NCBI GenBank assembly: GCA_029204225.1
Contig: CM055092.1
Span: 62,178,978 to 62,242,977 of the forward strand
Source: Diphasiastrum complanatum
Taxonomy: Eukaryota; Streptophyta; Lycopodiopsida; Lycopodiales; Lycopodiaceae
Length of the DNA: 64,000 nucleotides
Direction of reading: 5' to 3'
Part shown: piece by piece, positions 1 to 10,511 of the stretch
How positions within the stretch are numbered: position 1 is the first letter of the stretch
Layout: each line of letters starts with the position of its first letter
Translations under genes and position numbers: made by a program
Notes under the pieces: model-generated
Told to the model about the DNA's origin: nothing
The model's database searches: none
Seen by the model: only the letters and a program-made list of their open reading frames with translations

Positions 1-245
1 TTTTATGTCTTTCATGTAAAAATACTAGAAATTGTCGAAGATCATTCAGTTCAAATAGATTAGAAAACTTTTATATCAAGTTGTACAAATCTCATAACAT
101 GAAACTTTGCAATAAGTTGGCTGGTCACTCTTCGGGTTCGCAAAAATATTGGTACCTTAAACGACGATCTTGCCATATGAGAAAACTTCAAAACATCGTT
201 CCCTTGTAAATATTTGTTGTCTTTCATTCATTTTAAGCTTGTGAA
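1..245 (+). pseudogene. C-terminal remnant of GIY-YIG nuclease gene
   Basis: The first codons read FYVFHVKILEIVEDH, the same stretch found in the intact minus-strand GIY-YIG ORF at 42812-43240. A single base is missing soon after (gttcaaata here against gttgcaaata in the other copies), which brings a TAG into frame just before the catalytic-glutamate region. The N-terminal GIY and YIG motifs lie outside the window. This is the only copy here that reads on the plus strand. It is broken and unlikely to make a nuclease. Confidence 0.75.
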
Positions 246-660
246 TATTTGCTAGCTCTAATTCATGTTGCTCTTTGTCAACATCTGCCATGATTTTGTT
301 GTGATCTGTATGCGCTGGACAAGTTAATCAAATTCATTAAGCATCTTAATTCACTTGCTTTTACTTTTGTGTCCTCCCATGCTAGCAAGACAAAATTGTG
401 TTGCTAGTTGTTAATACTTTGGGGTAGGGATATTGTTCAAAATGGTAGCTCACCTACTTGTTTCAACCACCCTTATAAACATATTATTATAATGTGACTC
501 CCACATTTTACATAAATCAACTATTCAGATTTTATCTATGGACCACTTAGGACATAATAATGGGACCTCATCACTTTTACTAATTTGATTGGTTATAATT
601 TTCAACCCTTGAAATAAAAGGTACTCATGGATGTAGTCTTCAAAATACTTGACCTTTACG
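1..660. repeat. Left arm of large inverted repeat
   Basis: Bases 1-660 match, in reverse complement, about 4925-5570 and the homologous parts of 22330-22920 and 42370-43020. The arm covers the end of the GIY-YIG gene and its 3' flank, including the block 'caacccttgaaataaaaggtac'. The two arms are separated by about 4.3 kb of copia relics and gene X. Bases 246-640 hold no ORF of note. Confidence 0.75.
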
Positions 661-913
661 GATGGAATTTTGAATATACATAAGATTTATCAATGAAAAT
701 ATAGACTTCATACTTGCATGTGCTTCATTTCAATGATAGGAGCTAGATCCAAATTCAAGATAGATTGATTTTCTCAGTTGTGAGCTGGATTTCACATTCA
801 GTTGCTAGATTTCATAGGTTGGATCAACATTATAAGTGTTAGATCCTAGGTTGAGATAGCAAGCAACATTTTCAACTCCATCTTTGTCATTACTAGAATT
901 TCTCAAAGTGAAT
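661..913 (+). other. Leader of Copia-III relic
   Basis: This non-coding stretch is nearly identical to 23500-23758 and runs straight into the gag start in both places. It is probably the LTR/leader region of the Copia-III family. No clear LTR end, primer-binding site or target duplication could be seen, so its exact nature is inferred. Confidence 0.4.
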
Positions 914-2095
914 ATGTCTTCATCTGGTTCAGATTTCTTGGAGCATAGTGAGAGATTAACATCTTCCAATTATGCAATGTGGAAGATTAGAATGGAATCA
1001 TTATTGATTCTACAGGATGTAATGGACATTGTAAGTGGAGCTGAAGAAAAACCTGCAGCACCTAATGAAGCTGCAACATGCAATAAAAGAACCAAATTTG
1101 CTCTTCATTTCATAAAAATGAATGTCACTAATGAAGTGTTAAGACAGATCAGTACATGTACCACTGCCAAGGAGGCTTGGGACACTCTCAAAACAATCTA
1201 TGAAATTAAGAATACTTCTAGATTGCTTACACTTAGAAATCAAATATTTCTAAGCTATCAGAGAGTTAATCAAAGTGCTTCATCTTATGTAATGAGAGTA
1301 CATGATCTTCATCAAGAGTTAGCTGGTATTGGTTATGCTCTTAAGAACACTGAACTTGTTCAAGTAGTCCTTAATGGACTTAGAGATGAGTATGACAATA
1401 TTGTGCAGACTTATGCTGTCAGAGACGAACTTCCATCCTTGGAGACACTTCAAGGTGTTCTCATTGCTGAAGAAAGTAGGCAAGAGAACAAGATGCTGAG
1501 GATCAACAGACTTTCATTGAAGGATCGTGAAGATGACAAAGCACTCTTCACCAAGGACAAGTCAAGAGGCAAGGGCAAAGGTCAACAACACTTCAAGAAG
1601 GACAAAGCCAAAGAAAGTACTGAGGATCAACCCTCACAAGTTGCAACATCCAGTGACAATAAGAAGCTATCAAAGATCAAATGTTTCTTTTGTGGCAAGA
1701 AGGGCCACTATGCATCAAATTGTTTCAAGAAGAAGAACCAATCCAAACCTAAGTGTGAGGGTATTGAGAGTGAAAGAGAGGATTCTTTAATGATGTCTAG
1801 TTTTTCATCTTTTCCTTTCAAGAATGAAGAAATCTGGTGGATAGATAGTGGGGCTAGTTCCCATATGTCTAGTTCTAGAAACTCTTTCTCAAGTCTCATG
1901 CCATATCTAGGTGCAAAAAGATCAATCTATACTGCTAATGATGTAGAGTGTAGAATTGAAGGAATAGGTAGTATTCCACTGCATGCATCATCATCAAAAT
2001 CGTTTTCTTTGCATGATGTACTTTATGTACCTAGACTAACCAAGAATCTCATTAGTGGGGTTATAGGAGTCTTATTGGCTCACTTATATGGTTAA
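914..2095 (+). pseudogene. Copia-III gag-protease fragment
   Basis: This is the 5' part of a Ty1/copia polyprotein. The start chosen is the ATG at 914 (MSSSGSDF), which matches the start of related gag proteins. In order it shows a UBN2-type gag domain (about residues 1-200), a basic linker, a CCHC zinc knuckle (CFFCGKKGHYASNC) and the protease motif WWIDSGASSHM. At about 2055 the sequence jumps directly into RNase H sequence homologous to 57900 onward, so roughly 3 kb of integrase and reverse transcriptase is deleted. The ORF ends at 2095 in the fused part. It cannot encode a working element. Confidence 0.85.
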
Positions 2096-2400
2096 TTGTC
2101 ACAAGGCCAGATCTAAGCTTTCGTGTGCATAAGCTAAGCCAACACATGCAGGATCCAAAGATATATCATTGGAAGTTGGCTAAAAGAATCTTGAGATATG
2201 TATCTTCTACCTTAGCCTCTATGGATTGATCTATAAAGGAGAAGATCTAACTTTGGTTGCTTTTTCAGATTCAAATTTTGCAGGAGACAAGTTGGATATG
2301 AAATCCACAAATGCTTACACAATTTTTCTTGGAGGGAATCTAGTTTCTTGACTATCAAAGAAACAAGCAACTATATCCTCACCATCCTCGAATGGTAGGT
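2056..2400 (+). pseudogene. Copia-III RNase H fragment
   Basis: This is collinear with 57895-58235: blocks 'attggctcacttatatggtta' and 'aagctaagccaacacatg', then the FSDS-like and FLGGNLVS regions of copia RNase H. Stops and frameshifts interrupt it, for example a TGA in place of the tryptophan before LSKKQA. It is the 3' remainder of the internally deleted Copia-III that begins at 914. Confidence 0.75.
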
Positions 2401-2413
2401 TCAATCTAGATGT

Positions 2414-2625
2414 CATGCAAAAGTTTAGATTACATGCAAAGTCATTGAGAGTGCATGCAAGCAACATGCAATCAGTACATGCAACATGCAAAGTAGTTTT
2501 CATGATCTACAAATGTCTAGGTAATTTTGAGAGTTGACATGTAGTACATGCAATATTCATGCATGCAGTTTTACATGTGGATCCTTAGTAGTTGAGTTAA
2601 CTAAGTAAAGTGAACTTTCCATGCA
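2414..2625. repeat. CATGCA-rich stretch
   Basis: About ten CATGCA hexamers lie in roughly 210 bases, with variable spacing (contexts such as tacatgcaa, aacatgcaa, gtgcatgcaa). There is no convincing ORF. CATGCA is the core of the plant RY element bound by B3-domain factors; any regulatory role here is only a possibility. Confidence 0.6.
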
Positions 2626-2689
2626 ACTGCACTGTAGGAATTCGAGCCTCTTTGATGTAGAAAAATTTTGGCATGTTTTGCCATATTGT

Positions 2690-3000
2690 GAAGATTGAGA
2701 TTTTGGTGTTTTGGGCTCATTCTCTCTCTATCCAAGTTTTATGTGTTGATTATCTCTCTCTACCCGAGGGTAGGCTGTTTTGCCCATAGTGAGCACTTAG
2801 AATAATTTCTCATAGTAAGAAGTTATTTTTCATTGTGTTCTTGTCTTAGATATTTTAAGTAATCTATTCATTGATCAACCTTGTGCAATCACAACCCCTC
2901 ATAAAGATCCTGTAAGGTGTGTGGTGAAGTTCACACATGCTAAAAACTTCACATTTGTGCATTGGAACAGGTTGGAAGAAGATCAGGTCACTTCAACATG
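2690..3000 (+). other. LTR/leader remnant before copia gag
   Basis: This is a pyrimidine-rich non-coding stretch ending in 'gtgcattggaacaggt' immediately before the gag start. The same words precede the gag of the intact Copia-I at about 48221-48237. It is therefore probably the leader of a related copy. LTR boundaries were not found. Confidence 0.45.
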
Positions 3001-3875
3001 GCTACAAGTGGAGGCTTTATGTTGGAGAGCAATGATAGGCTTACCTCAATCAACTATTATACTTGGAAGGTGAGGGTGGAGTCCTTATTGGAGATGAATG
3101 AGTTGATGGAGATTGTTGCAGGTGTGGAGAAGAGGCCTCAAGCACCTCAAGATCAAGTGAGGTATGACAAGAGAGCAAAGAAAGCTCTACACATGATTAA
3201 GATGAATGTTACCAATGAGCTTCTCAAGGAAGTTGGTAAGTGCACATCAGATTTGGAGGCTTGGGAAGCTTTGAAGAAGCTTTGTGAATCCAAGTCTACA
3301 TCAAGAGTGCTTACTCCTAGGAGGCAAATCTTTCAAAGTCTGCAAAAGAAGGAAGAGAGTAGTCATGCTTTTGTTTTGAGGGTTAAAGCATTCAATGATG
3401 AGTTAGCATGCATTGATGAAAGCATTAAGGAGGTAAAACTTGTTCAAGTTATATTTAAGGAGGTTAATCTTGTTCAAGTTATACTCAATGGCTTGTTGGA
3501 CGATCATGCTAATCTTGTTCAAAGTTTGCTATTCAAAAGACTTTGCCAAGTATTGTGGATTTGCAAGAGATCTTGGTGAATGAGGAGTATAGGCTTTAAT
3601 CAAGAGGTGGATCTACATCAACATCTCATTATGAAGAGGAGGCTATGTTCATCAGAGGCAAGTTCAAGGACAAAGGCAAAGGCAATTGGGCTAAAGGGCA
3701 AGATCAAGGTGAGACTTCCTCTTTTGAAAAAAAGAAAGATAAGTCTAAGTTGGAATGCTTTTATTGTGGAATCAAAGGGCATTTTTCAAATGAATGTTTG
3801 AAGAAGCAAAGAGATGAAGGTATCAAACTACTAATGATGAGGATCTAGGTGGTGGTGATTCTCTTTTGATGTGTT
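3001..3875 (+). pseudogene. Copia-I-like gag fragment, copy A
   Basis: The gag start MATSGGFMLESNDRLTS closely resembles the intact Copia-I gag at 48263, and later codons give a zinc knuckle (CFYCGIKGHFSNEC, 3756-3797). Frameshifts near 3515 and 3600-3650 split it into three frames. A direct duplication of about 33 bases (around 3430-3480) repeats a VKLVQV block, and the copy at 41210-41270 shares it. Protease and pol are missing; the sequence passes straight into gene X. Confidence 0.85.
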
Positions 3876-3907
3876 CTTCAAGTCTAATATTAAGTGGAGG
3901 AAGTTAA

Positions 3908-4786
3908 ATGGCCTCATCCTCAATTCCATCATCCTTTAAAGACACTAGTCACTTCCTTATCGACATCCCTGATAAGGATAATAATTTTCTTGATGTTGAT
4001 ACTGAAGTGCTTTAGGATTCTTTTATTGGCTCTAATATCACTGCTAATGATTCAATGTCTGGAGATGAATCGCAATTTTTTTCTAATTTGCTTGTATATC
4101 ATATAGATGACGATGTATATATAACTATAGCTAATTTGTGTAAGTCTTTTTGACTATCATGAGGATGAGGTACTTTGTTTACTATCTGGCACAATTTCTA
4201 AATTCTCCGACATTGTAGATTTTGAAACCGAAGACTTGTGTCTGGAAATGATTATGAAGATGAGGATGAACTTATGACCTAGCTAAGAATGCCTAACGAA
4301 AGCCTGATCAAATTTTGTTGAGCATGGATGAAGCATTCCATCTAATGAAAAATTCATGGCATTTGAATCCCAGATAGGCTTCCCTCGTCCATCACGAATG
4401 CATTTCACAAATTATTCTTCTTTAGTAGGTGACCATAATATTGATCATCCGGATCTAGTTGCTGATGATGATGAAGAATGTGTAAGTGTTTTAACTTCAT
4501 TGCTTATGAATGTTGTTATCTCTTGATATGAATTGTTTTTATTAACTCTTATTTTCTATTGCAGGATGCACTCATAATTGGTGACTTTGTTGCAAGGCGA
4601 GGTGGTTTCAGACAACATGCTTTCTCGTTCCAGAGGGGTAGTGCATTTGGTCACTATCTGAGGCATTCTCTAAAGAATGAGATCTATATTGCTCATTCGA
4701 AGTTCAGTCCAGTTGGGGAGACACTAATAATGGCTGTTAAAGCTTTATCATATTATTTAGGAGGACATAAATGCGTCAAGCCATAA
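3908..4786 (+). pseudogene. Gene X, copy A: unknown spliced gene
   Basis: I do not recognise this gene. From the ATG at 3908 it encodes an acidic stretch (MASSSIPSSFKD..., many D/E) with a TAG near 4014 and frame breaks near 4150-4320. An open exon then ends in VADDDEEC at 4481. A clean 83-base intron (4482-4564, GTAAGT...TTGCAG) is followed by exon 4565-4786 (DALIIGDFVARRGGF... to GGHKCVKP and TAA). The last exon is basic and glycine/arginine rich at its start. Copy B at 41359-42236 has the same layout and the same intron. The gene converges on the minus-strand GIY-YIG gene. Whether the product was ever made is unknown. Confidence 0.55.
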
Positions 4787-5449
4787 TTCTTTATCATAAG
4801 TTGACAAGCACCCTTTATAGAACATTATGTGAAAAAAGTTATGGACGTCATTTTCAAAATTCGATCAATAATTTCATTCATGACAACTATGTATTGTCAA
4901 GATTTCATTGATAAAGCTCATGTATCTTCAAAATTCCATCTATAAAGGTCAAGTATTCTCAAGACTACATCCATGAGTACCTTTTATTTCAAGGGTTGAA
5001 ATTTATAACCAATCAAATTAGTAAAAGTGACCAATTATTATGTCCTAAGTGGTCCATAAATAAAATTTGAACAGTTGATCTATGTAAAATGTGGGAGTCA
5101 CATTATAGTAATATGCTTATAAGGGTGATTGAAACAAACAGGTAAGCTACCATTTTGAACAATATCCCAACCGCAACTAGCAACACAATTTTGTCCTACC
5201 AGCATAGGAGGACGCAAAAGTAAAAGCGAGCAAATTAAGATGCTTAATGAATTTGATTAACTTGCCTAGCATACAGAGCACAACGAAATCATGGCACATG
5301 TTGACAAAGAGCAACATGAATTAAAGCTAGCAAATATTCACAAGCTTAAAATGAATTAAAGACAACAAATATTTACTGATGTTTTGAAGCTTTCTCATAT
5401 GCAAGATCGTCGTTTAAGGCACTAATATTTTCGCGAACCCGAAGGGTGA
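4787..5449. repeat. Intergenic part of composite unit and inverted arm
   Basis: This is non-coding sequence between the convergent ends of gene X and the GIY-YIG gene. It contains loosely repeated words of the type 'ttcaaaattc...ataaaggtc'. Part matches bases 1-660 in inverted orientation, and all of it matches 42237-42810 in direct orientation. Confidence 0.65.
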
Positions 5450-5905
5450 CCAGCCAAGTTATTGCAAAGTTTCATGTTTTGAGATTTATACAACTTGATA
5501 TAAAAGTTTTATAATCTATTTGCAACTGAATGATCTTTGACAATTTCTAGTATTTTTACATGAAAGACATCAAAAAAACTACTATGTGTCTTGTTGAAAA
5601 GCAATTTTTTGGGTGGCTTCCGAGCGTGTTCTTGCACACGCCTGTGTAAGTTGGTGGTTTGTCCAATGTAGACCATCTTGCCGACACGTGATGCTATTTT
5701 GTATAGTGCGATGTGCTTGTTAGCGCCTTTTTCGAGGGGGAAGCAAGGAGTCCTGCAAAAAAGATGCCATTTCGATTATGAAGTACTGCATGGTGGAAAA
5801 AAATTCATGTTGAACTAAAGAACACAAATTGTAGGTGCGCATGCATACGTCTATGCTGGAAGATGTTGGTTGAGTTATTTGCTGCAAAATTTGGAGATCC
5901 ATGGG
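5450..5905 (-). pseudogene. GIY-YIG nuclease gene, copy A (broken)
   Basis: Read on minus, the coding stretch keeps the ALYKI and VYIGQTTNLHRR motifs of a GIY-YIG nuclease. Two lesions are visible against copy B. One base is missing upstream of the domain (gcttccccctcg against gcttccaccctag), a frameshift. The codon for the presumed catalytic glutamate in RLENF is TAA instead of GAA. The copy is therefore dead. It lies downstream of the exon block 5990-6330 on the same strand, as in copies B and the 22.3-23.5 kb copy. Confidence 0.8.
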
Positions 5906-5989
5906 CTGCTATTTGTCAGTATGCAACGGATATTTAGATGCACAATAAGCTGCATGTATAACATAATGTAATTTAGAGTCACTGAAACT

Positions 5990-6335
5990 GACAAACCTGT
6001 GAATTAGTCGTTGCAATGATTGGTGTGTCAGGGATCTCCCTCTCAAAAATTTTCAGCACAGAATCAATGGAGATTGGGCCATCCGTGAGGCGCACCCATG
6101 TTTCTGAGATGTGCCCAAGCTGCCTTCCAAGATCGCTACCTATTCAATTCTGCAAGGGTCATCCCTCTCCAATCAGAAATTGCACTATTATACCCAAAGT
6201 ACAAATTGCGGATTGCATAGTATCCATGGTCGAAATGGGTTTCAAAATGCTGAATAGCAGCTCGATTTGTTTGTATTGAGGCTGGAATTGGAATCGCAAA
6301 CAACTTGTGAAAATGCTTTAGAAACACAACATAGA
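5990..6335 (-). pseudogene. Composite-unit exons upstream of GIY-YIG, copy A
   Basis: On minus, one exon reads FLKHFHKLFAIPIPASIQ... to RNLYFG, preceded by an AG acceptor, and a second reads DLGRQLGHISETWVRL... to PIIATTNSQ before 'gtttgtcag'. Between them every copy has an in-frame stop unless a roughly 55-base intron beginning GGGTATAATAG is removed, which would join the frames. I do not recognise the domain. The first exon also occurs downstream of the Pif1-like helicase at 21990-22120, which links the two genes. Confidence 0.55.
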
Positions 6336-8700
6336 AATCATGCCATTTTTGTAAGTTGAAAATGCCAATCTATATAGTATAAAACTATTTTAGAGAGAGA
6401 GAGTGTGTTTTTGCCGCCGAAAATGTCATGCACTGCTCGCAAAAAACGTCACCCATTTGCAAAGGAAAAAGTCAAAAATATGTTTATAAAAAATGATATT
6501 AAAAAAAACACATACAAGCTTCTTCTTCTTTTTTTTTGGCATACACACATTTTAAATTTGTTTTATCCCACCCTGCTCACTAGCTCTCTCTCTCTCTCGA
6601 TCGGGTCTCTTTCTATCGATCGAGTGTGTCTCCTCGACTTCTCTTGCTATATTTTTTTCTCCCTCTATCTCTCTTCCCCTCTTTGTCTCTCTCTCATGAT
6701 CGAACTCCTCTTCCATGTAATCCAACAACCTTGATCACAAGCATACATGAGCACCACGCTCATCTGCTACAAAAGGAATTGGAACGTATCACGGATGTTG
6801 TTTACACTGAATACTTTGAAGCTCTCAACACAATAACCTCCTTGCAATAAGAATGCCCTTTCCAAAGCTGCGCTTCCGCAAACCTATCCTCCAAGCTGCG
6901 CGCTTTCCCTACAAATACAAGGGGTGGAAACTTCTTCACCATTTTGATCGCTTGGGCACCTCCACTGTCATCACATTGGAAATGTACAATACACTAATCC
7001 CAACCCAAGGCTATGAGAGTGTCTAGCATCCCCCCGTGTCAACCGCCACACTTTCCACAAACTCATCATGCCACCGTCGCACTCACTTTTTGTGCATTCC
7101 ACTATAAAATTTTCATTTTGGAAAGTTTATAACTGTCAACCATCACAGATTTGCAGCTCAACCATCGCAAATCCACATTTCGGCCATCACAGATCTGCAA
7201 ATTCTTCAACCACAAGCCAACCATCAGAGATCTGCTCGTAGACCAACCTTCAAAGATTTGAAGGCCAATTGTGAAGCCATCAGCCATCAGCCATCAGCCA
7301 TCAGTCATCTTTTGGTTACTGGAGCAAGATATTTGCCAGCTTTTCCAGGTTGCAAATTTATCATCCTTTTGTCCTTCTAACAAATAAGTTGGATTCATGT
7401 GGGATGTTTGTGGCTTAAGAACATGACAGAAGTCTTTCTTTTGAAGGTTCTTAAGACATCTTCGTGACCTTTTGTGTACACCACATCCAATGTGTTCTAT
7501 TCTTACAATGCATTTATGCAAAAGGTACATGAACAGAAACTTGTGAAGGTGAAAGCAAGCATGTCAACTGGAATTTGTGCATTTCTGTAATGCTTTTTGG
7601 ATGCAGACCAAAAAAGTTTTTGAATAATTTTTTCTTTGAAATGTCCTTTTTCTTTCTTTGTTTGCATCCAAAAAAAGAAGTAAATTTCGGAATCAGGGTA
7701 ATTTACTTCTTTTATGCTATTATAGTCTATTGATTGCTTACTCTCCTACTATTCTCAGTTTGTTTGGCTTCATTCATAAAGCTTTACATGCAGAGAAGAA
7801 AGCTTGCAAACAAGGAAAGAAGATTCAAAAAACAAGAATCTACTGAAAGCTATTTTTATTGGAACGTTTATTACTATTGGAGGTGTCCGCACCCCTGGGG
7901 CTTTAAAACTCAGGTTTGCAAATTGGTGTGATCAATCACTCTCTGCTTACTTTTAATTATCGAAAGCAGGTCCTAAGGGACATGTCAAAATATAGAAAGA
8001 TGAAAAGATTTCAGGAAAGTTAGGAAATATGCCTACTAAACCAAGCATAGGAGGAGCAAAAGCACGTCATATTCCTGTCAAACCACACAGGAACCACACG
8101 CATCGATTCTTGTCAAACCGCACATGTATGGTGGCCGAATAATCGATTATAGCCAAATAAGAGAAGATGGCCAACAAAGAAGAGGCGGCCGAACTATCGG
8201 GTAACACTATCACCGATTCCTTTATATTTCTACATACTGTCAAGAAACAAGTGTATTTATGCAAAGTATGCGACTGTACAAATATTTACAACAACTTAAC
8301 GAATGGATCTAAATTACAAGATAATAGGGATGGAGAGGATAGAAATCCAACACACTGGGACTGTCACCAAATTCGTAGTGGGGGCATGTTAAAAGATTCT
8401 GGTGAAGATTCTTCTAACGGATTTTGAATGCTAAAAGAGTCTAACAGATATCAAATGACGGAATCAAGCTGCAAAACTACATTAACGAGCATTGACAAAT
8501 CACCAAGAAGGAGTTCCAGAATCCATATATACCGGGAACGCAAATATTAGGAAATTCGACAAGTCGCAGACCGGCCAATGAGCGAAAACAAAACCCAGCG
8601 CCTGACCAACATATCTTACTGCGATGAGAATAAAAGCATGGTTGAGTCACCATAAAAACTCATATCTATTTGTAATATAATGTCAGAGACCCTTAGAAGG
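6336..8700. repeat. Composite unit, right part, copy A; no recognised gene
   Basis: This 2.3 kb stretch matches 43770-46087 (and 58960-59800 in part) in the same orientation. It contains CT-rich tracts (6580-6700) and several short ORFs that persist in the other copy, such as a minus ORF at 7294-7530 (MYLLHKCIVRIEHIG...) and a plus ORF at 8167-8427 (MANKEEAAELSGN...). Because the copies are similar at the DNA level, this is not proof of coding. No known domain was seen. Confidence 0.55.
7130..7315. repeat. Degenerate minisatellite with CCATCAG run
   Basis: Words of the type 'aaccatcacagatttgca' recur about every 25-35 bases, followed by four to five tandem heptamers (ccatcag) at about 7276-7310. 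Copy B at 44530-44695 has fewer heptamers, so the array differs in length between copies. Confidence 0.65.
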
Positions 8701-8705
8701 TGCAT

Positions 8706-9000
8706 GTTGGAAAGAGGGGGTGAAACAAAAATAAATAAAAAAGAAACGAACTCGAAACTCGAAGAGAAATGAACTCGAATGAAAAATGTTCGTGCGTAGT
8801 GGAATAAGCTATCTCACTCCTTCCTCAAGCATAACTATGTCTATCAGACTCGAACACAACATTAGTGAAAGAAATCACATTAGATCTGATTACGTAGCCA
8901 AACGTTAACCATCAAAAATATCAAAAAGATAATTTGTCGCTAATAGCTAGACAAATTATTAGTCGTGAATTATTCGTGAAGAGTTAGACTCCTCGTGCTA
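8706..9000 (-). mobile_element. Copia-II LTR fragment (3' LTR side)
   Basis: It begins 'tgttggaaagaggg' and matches the first part of the Copia-II LTR at 13411-13740 (repeated 'gaactcgaa' words, then 'gccaaacgtta' and 'ttattagtcgtgaatt'). At about 8990 it is joined directly to pol sequence, with the rest of the LTR and the RNase H region missing. The same junction ('cctcgtgctaccag') is present at 46395-46410. Confidence 0.7.
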
Positions 9001-10385
9001 CCAGTCTTGACTTCCTTCGATCATTTCCTCAATTGGCATTGTACTTGATCTTGAAGTTCCATTTGCAATCAATAATATTGCAACCAATAGGGGCTTCGAC
9101 TAGTGACCACATGTGGCTCTTGATTAGAGAGGAATACTCTCTGTCCATGGCTTCTCTCCAAAGATCAGAGTCTGGTTGGCTAAGTGCCTCTTCGACTGTT
9201 GTCGGTTCCTGTATCAAGAGACATGCAGACTCAGGAGTATACCTTGTGGGCTGTGTGCGCGCTCAGCTTGATCTTCTGGGAGGAATCGACCGATGAACCA
9301 CTCCTAGGACTTGTTGCTGGGTAGCTACAATGTCTTCATCTGATTCGCTATCGAATAGTGGGTCGACAATGGACACGCTTGAGCCTGAAGCTCGGATAGT
9401 CGTGTCAATGGCAGGTGATGAAGGTTCTCTTGGAACAATATCTTTGTCTTTGATGTCGACGAACTGATCCTCGATAAATACCGTATCCCGGTTGTACAAG
9501 ATTCGTTGGGTATCGGGATCATACAGTTTGTATGTGTTATCAGATGAAGTATATCAAATCAGGATGGTCTTGAGACCTTGGAATTCGAATTTCTTCCTCG
9601 TGTCTTTCAGGATCTACACATAGGCAACGCATCCGAACACTCTTAGGTTCTTCACATAAGGATTAGAGCCTGTCCACAACTCATGGGGTGTTTTGCCAGA
9701 GAGGGCCTTGGTCGAACATCTGTTCTAGATGTAACCTACACTGGAGACAGCTTCGGCCCATAAGCTCTTGGGTAGCGATGCAGGCGCTAGCATACATTTA
9801 GCTGATTCAACCAAAGTACGGTTCTTCCTCTCATCTAAGCCATTTGACTGAGCACTGTAAGGAGTGATGAATTGCTGCTCAATGCCTTGGCGTTGGCAGT
9901 ACTCCTTAAATTCAGTAGAGATGTACTCTCCACCATTGTCTGATATTAAGACCTAAATCGTCCTTCCAGTCTCTTTTTCTGCACGCTCCTTGAAGATTCT
10001 GAAGCAATTGAAAGCTTCTAATTTCTTCTTGATAAAATACACCATCATCCTTCTGTGGAATTCATCAATAAAAGCTTTAAAATACTTTGCATCTTTCAGA
10101 GAAGGATTCTTCATTGGGCCACAAATATCTGAATGCATAGTGTCTAACAATCCTCTACAGTATGTTGATGGCTTGATCTAAATGGTTTCCTAGTCTGTTT
10201 ACCAACTAGACAGTCTTGACAGACAGGTAACTCGACTTTATCACTAGGATAGTCTAGATCAAGAATAATAGAATGTTTAGACATTTGTTGTATAGCAGCA
10301 TGATTCAAGTGACCAAGTCTATAATGCCAAAGTAAACTTTTATTTGCTTGGATAGAATTACTGAGTGCCTGACTAGAGGCAGAAA
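9001..10385 (-). pseudogene. Copia-II integrase to RT N-terminus
   Basis: Reading from high to low coordinates this shows the integrase region (zinc-binding LGH...CQDCLVGKQTRKPF, then the core with FIDE and DNGGEY-type words), the integrase C-terminal linker (DTVFIEDQFVDIKDK) and the start of reverse transcriptase (EALSQPDSDLWREAMDREY, WSLVEAPIGCNIIDCKW). Stops and frameshifts break it into pieces, and the RT catalytic core and RNase H are absent. It is a decayed relic. Confidence 0.85.
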
Positions 10386-10511
10386 AGCAATGACTTAAGA
10401 GCTAGATTGATAATTAGTCGTGAATTAGTCACAAAAAGCTAGACTGATAATTAGTCGTTTTATTCGCCTGTCTTATTTTACATGTAAATATGCAGACTGT
10501 GCGACAACACA
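10386..10511 (-). mobile_element. Truncated Copia-II LTR end
   Basis: This carries the 'agctagactgataattagtcg' words and the terminal block 'gactgtgcgacaacaca' of the Copia-II LTR. It has the same internal deletion ('attagtcg' joined to 'ttttattcgcctgtc') as the LTR at 60314-60757. Confidence 0.6.

Noticed and set aside
5450-5905. GIY-YIG domain as evidence for a Penelope-like retroelement
   Set aside because: No Penelope-type reverse transcriptase is near any of the copies; the upstream exons link to a Pif1-like helicase instead.
7276-7315. CCATCAG run as a CRISPR-like or regulatory array
   Set aside because: Short direct heptamers without spacers; a simple microsatellite in a plant genome.
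8167-8427. Small ORF MANKEEAAELSGN... as a gene
   Set aside because: It persists in copy B only as far as the DNA itself is similar, then loses frame; no domain or splice support.
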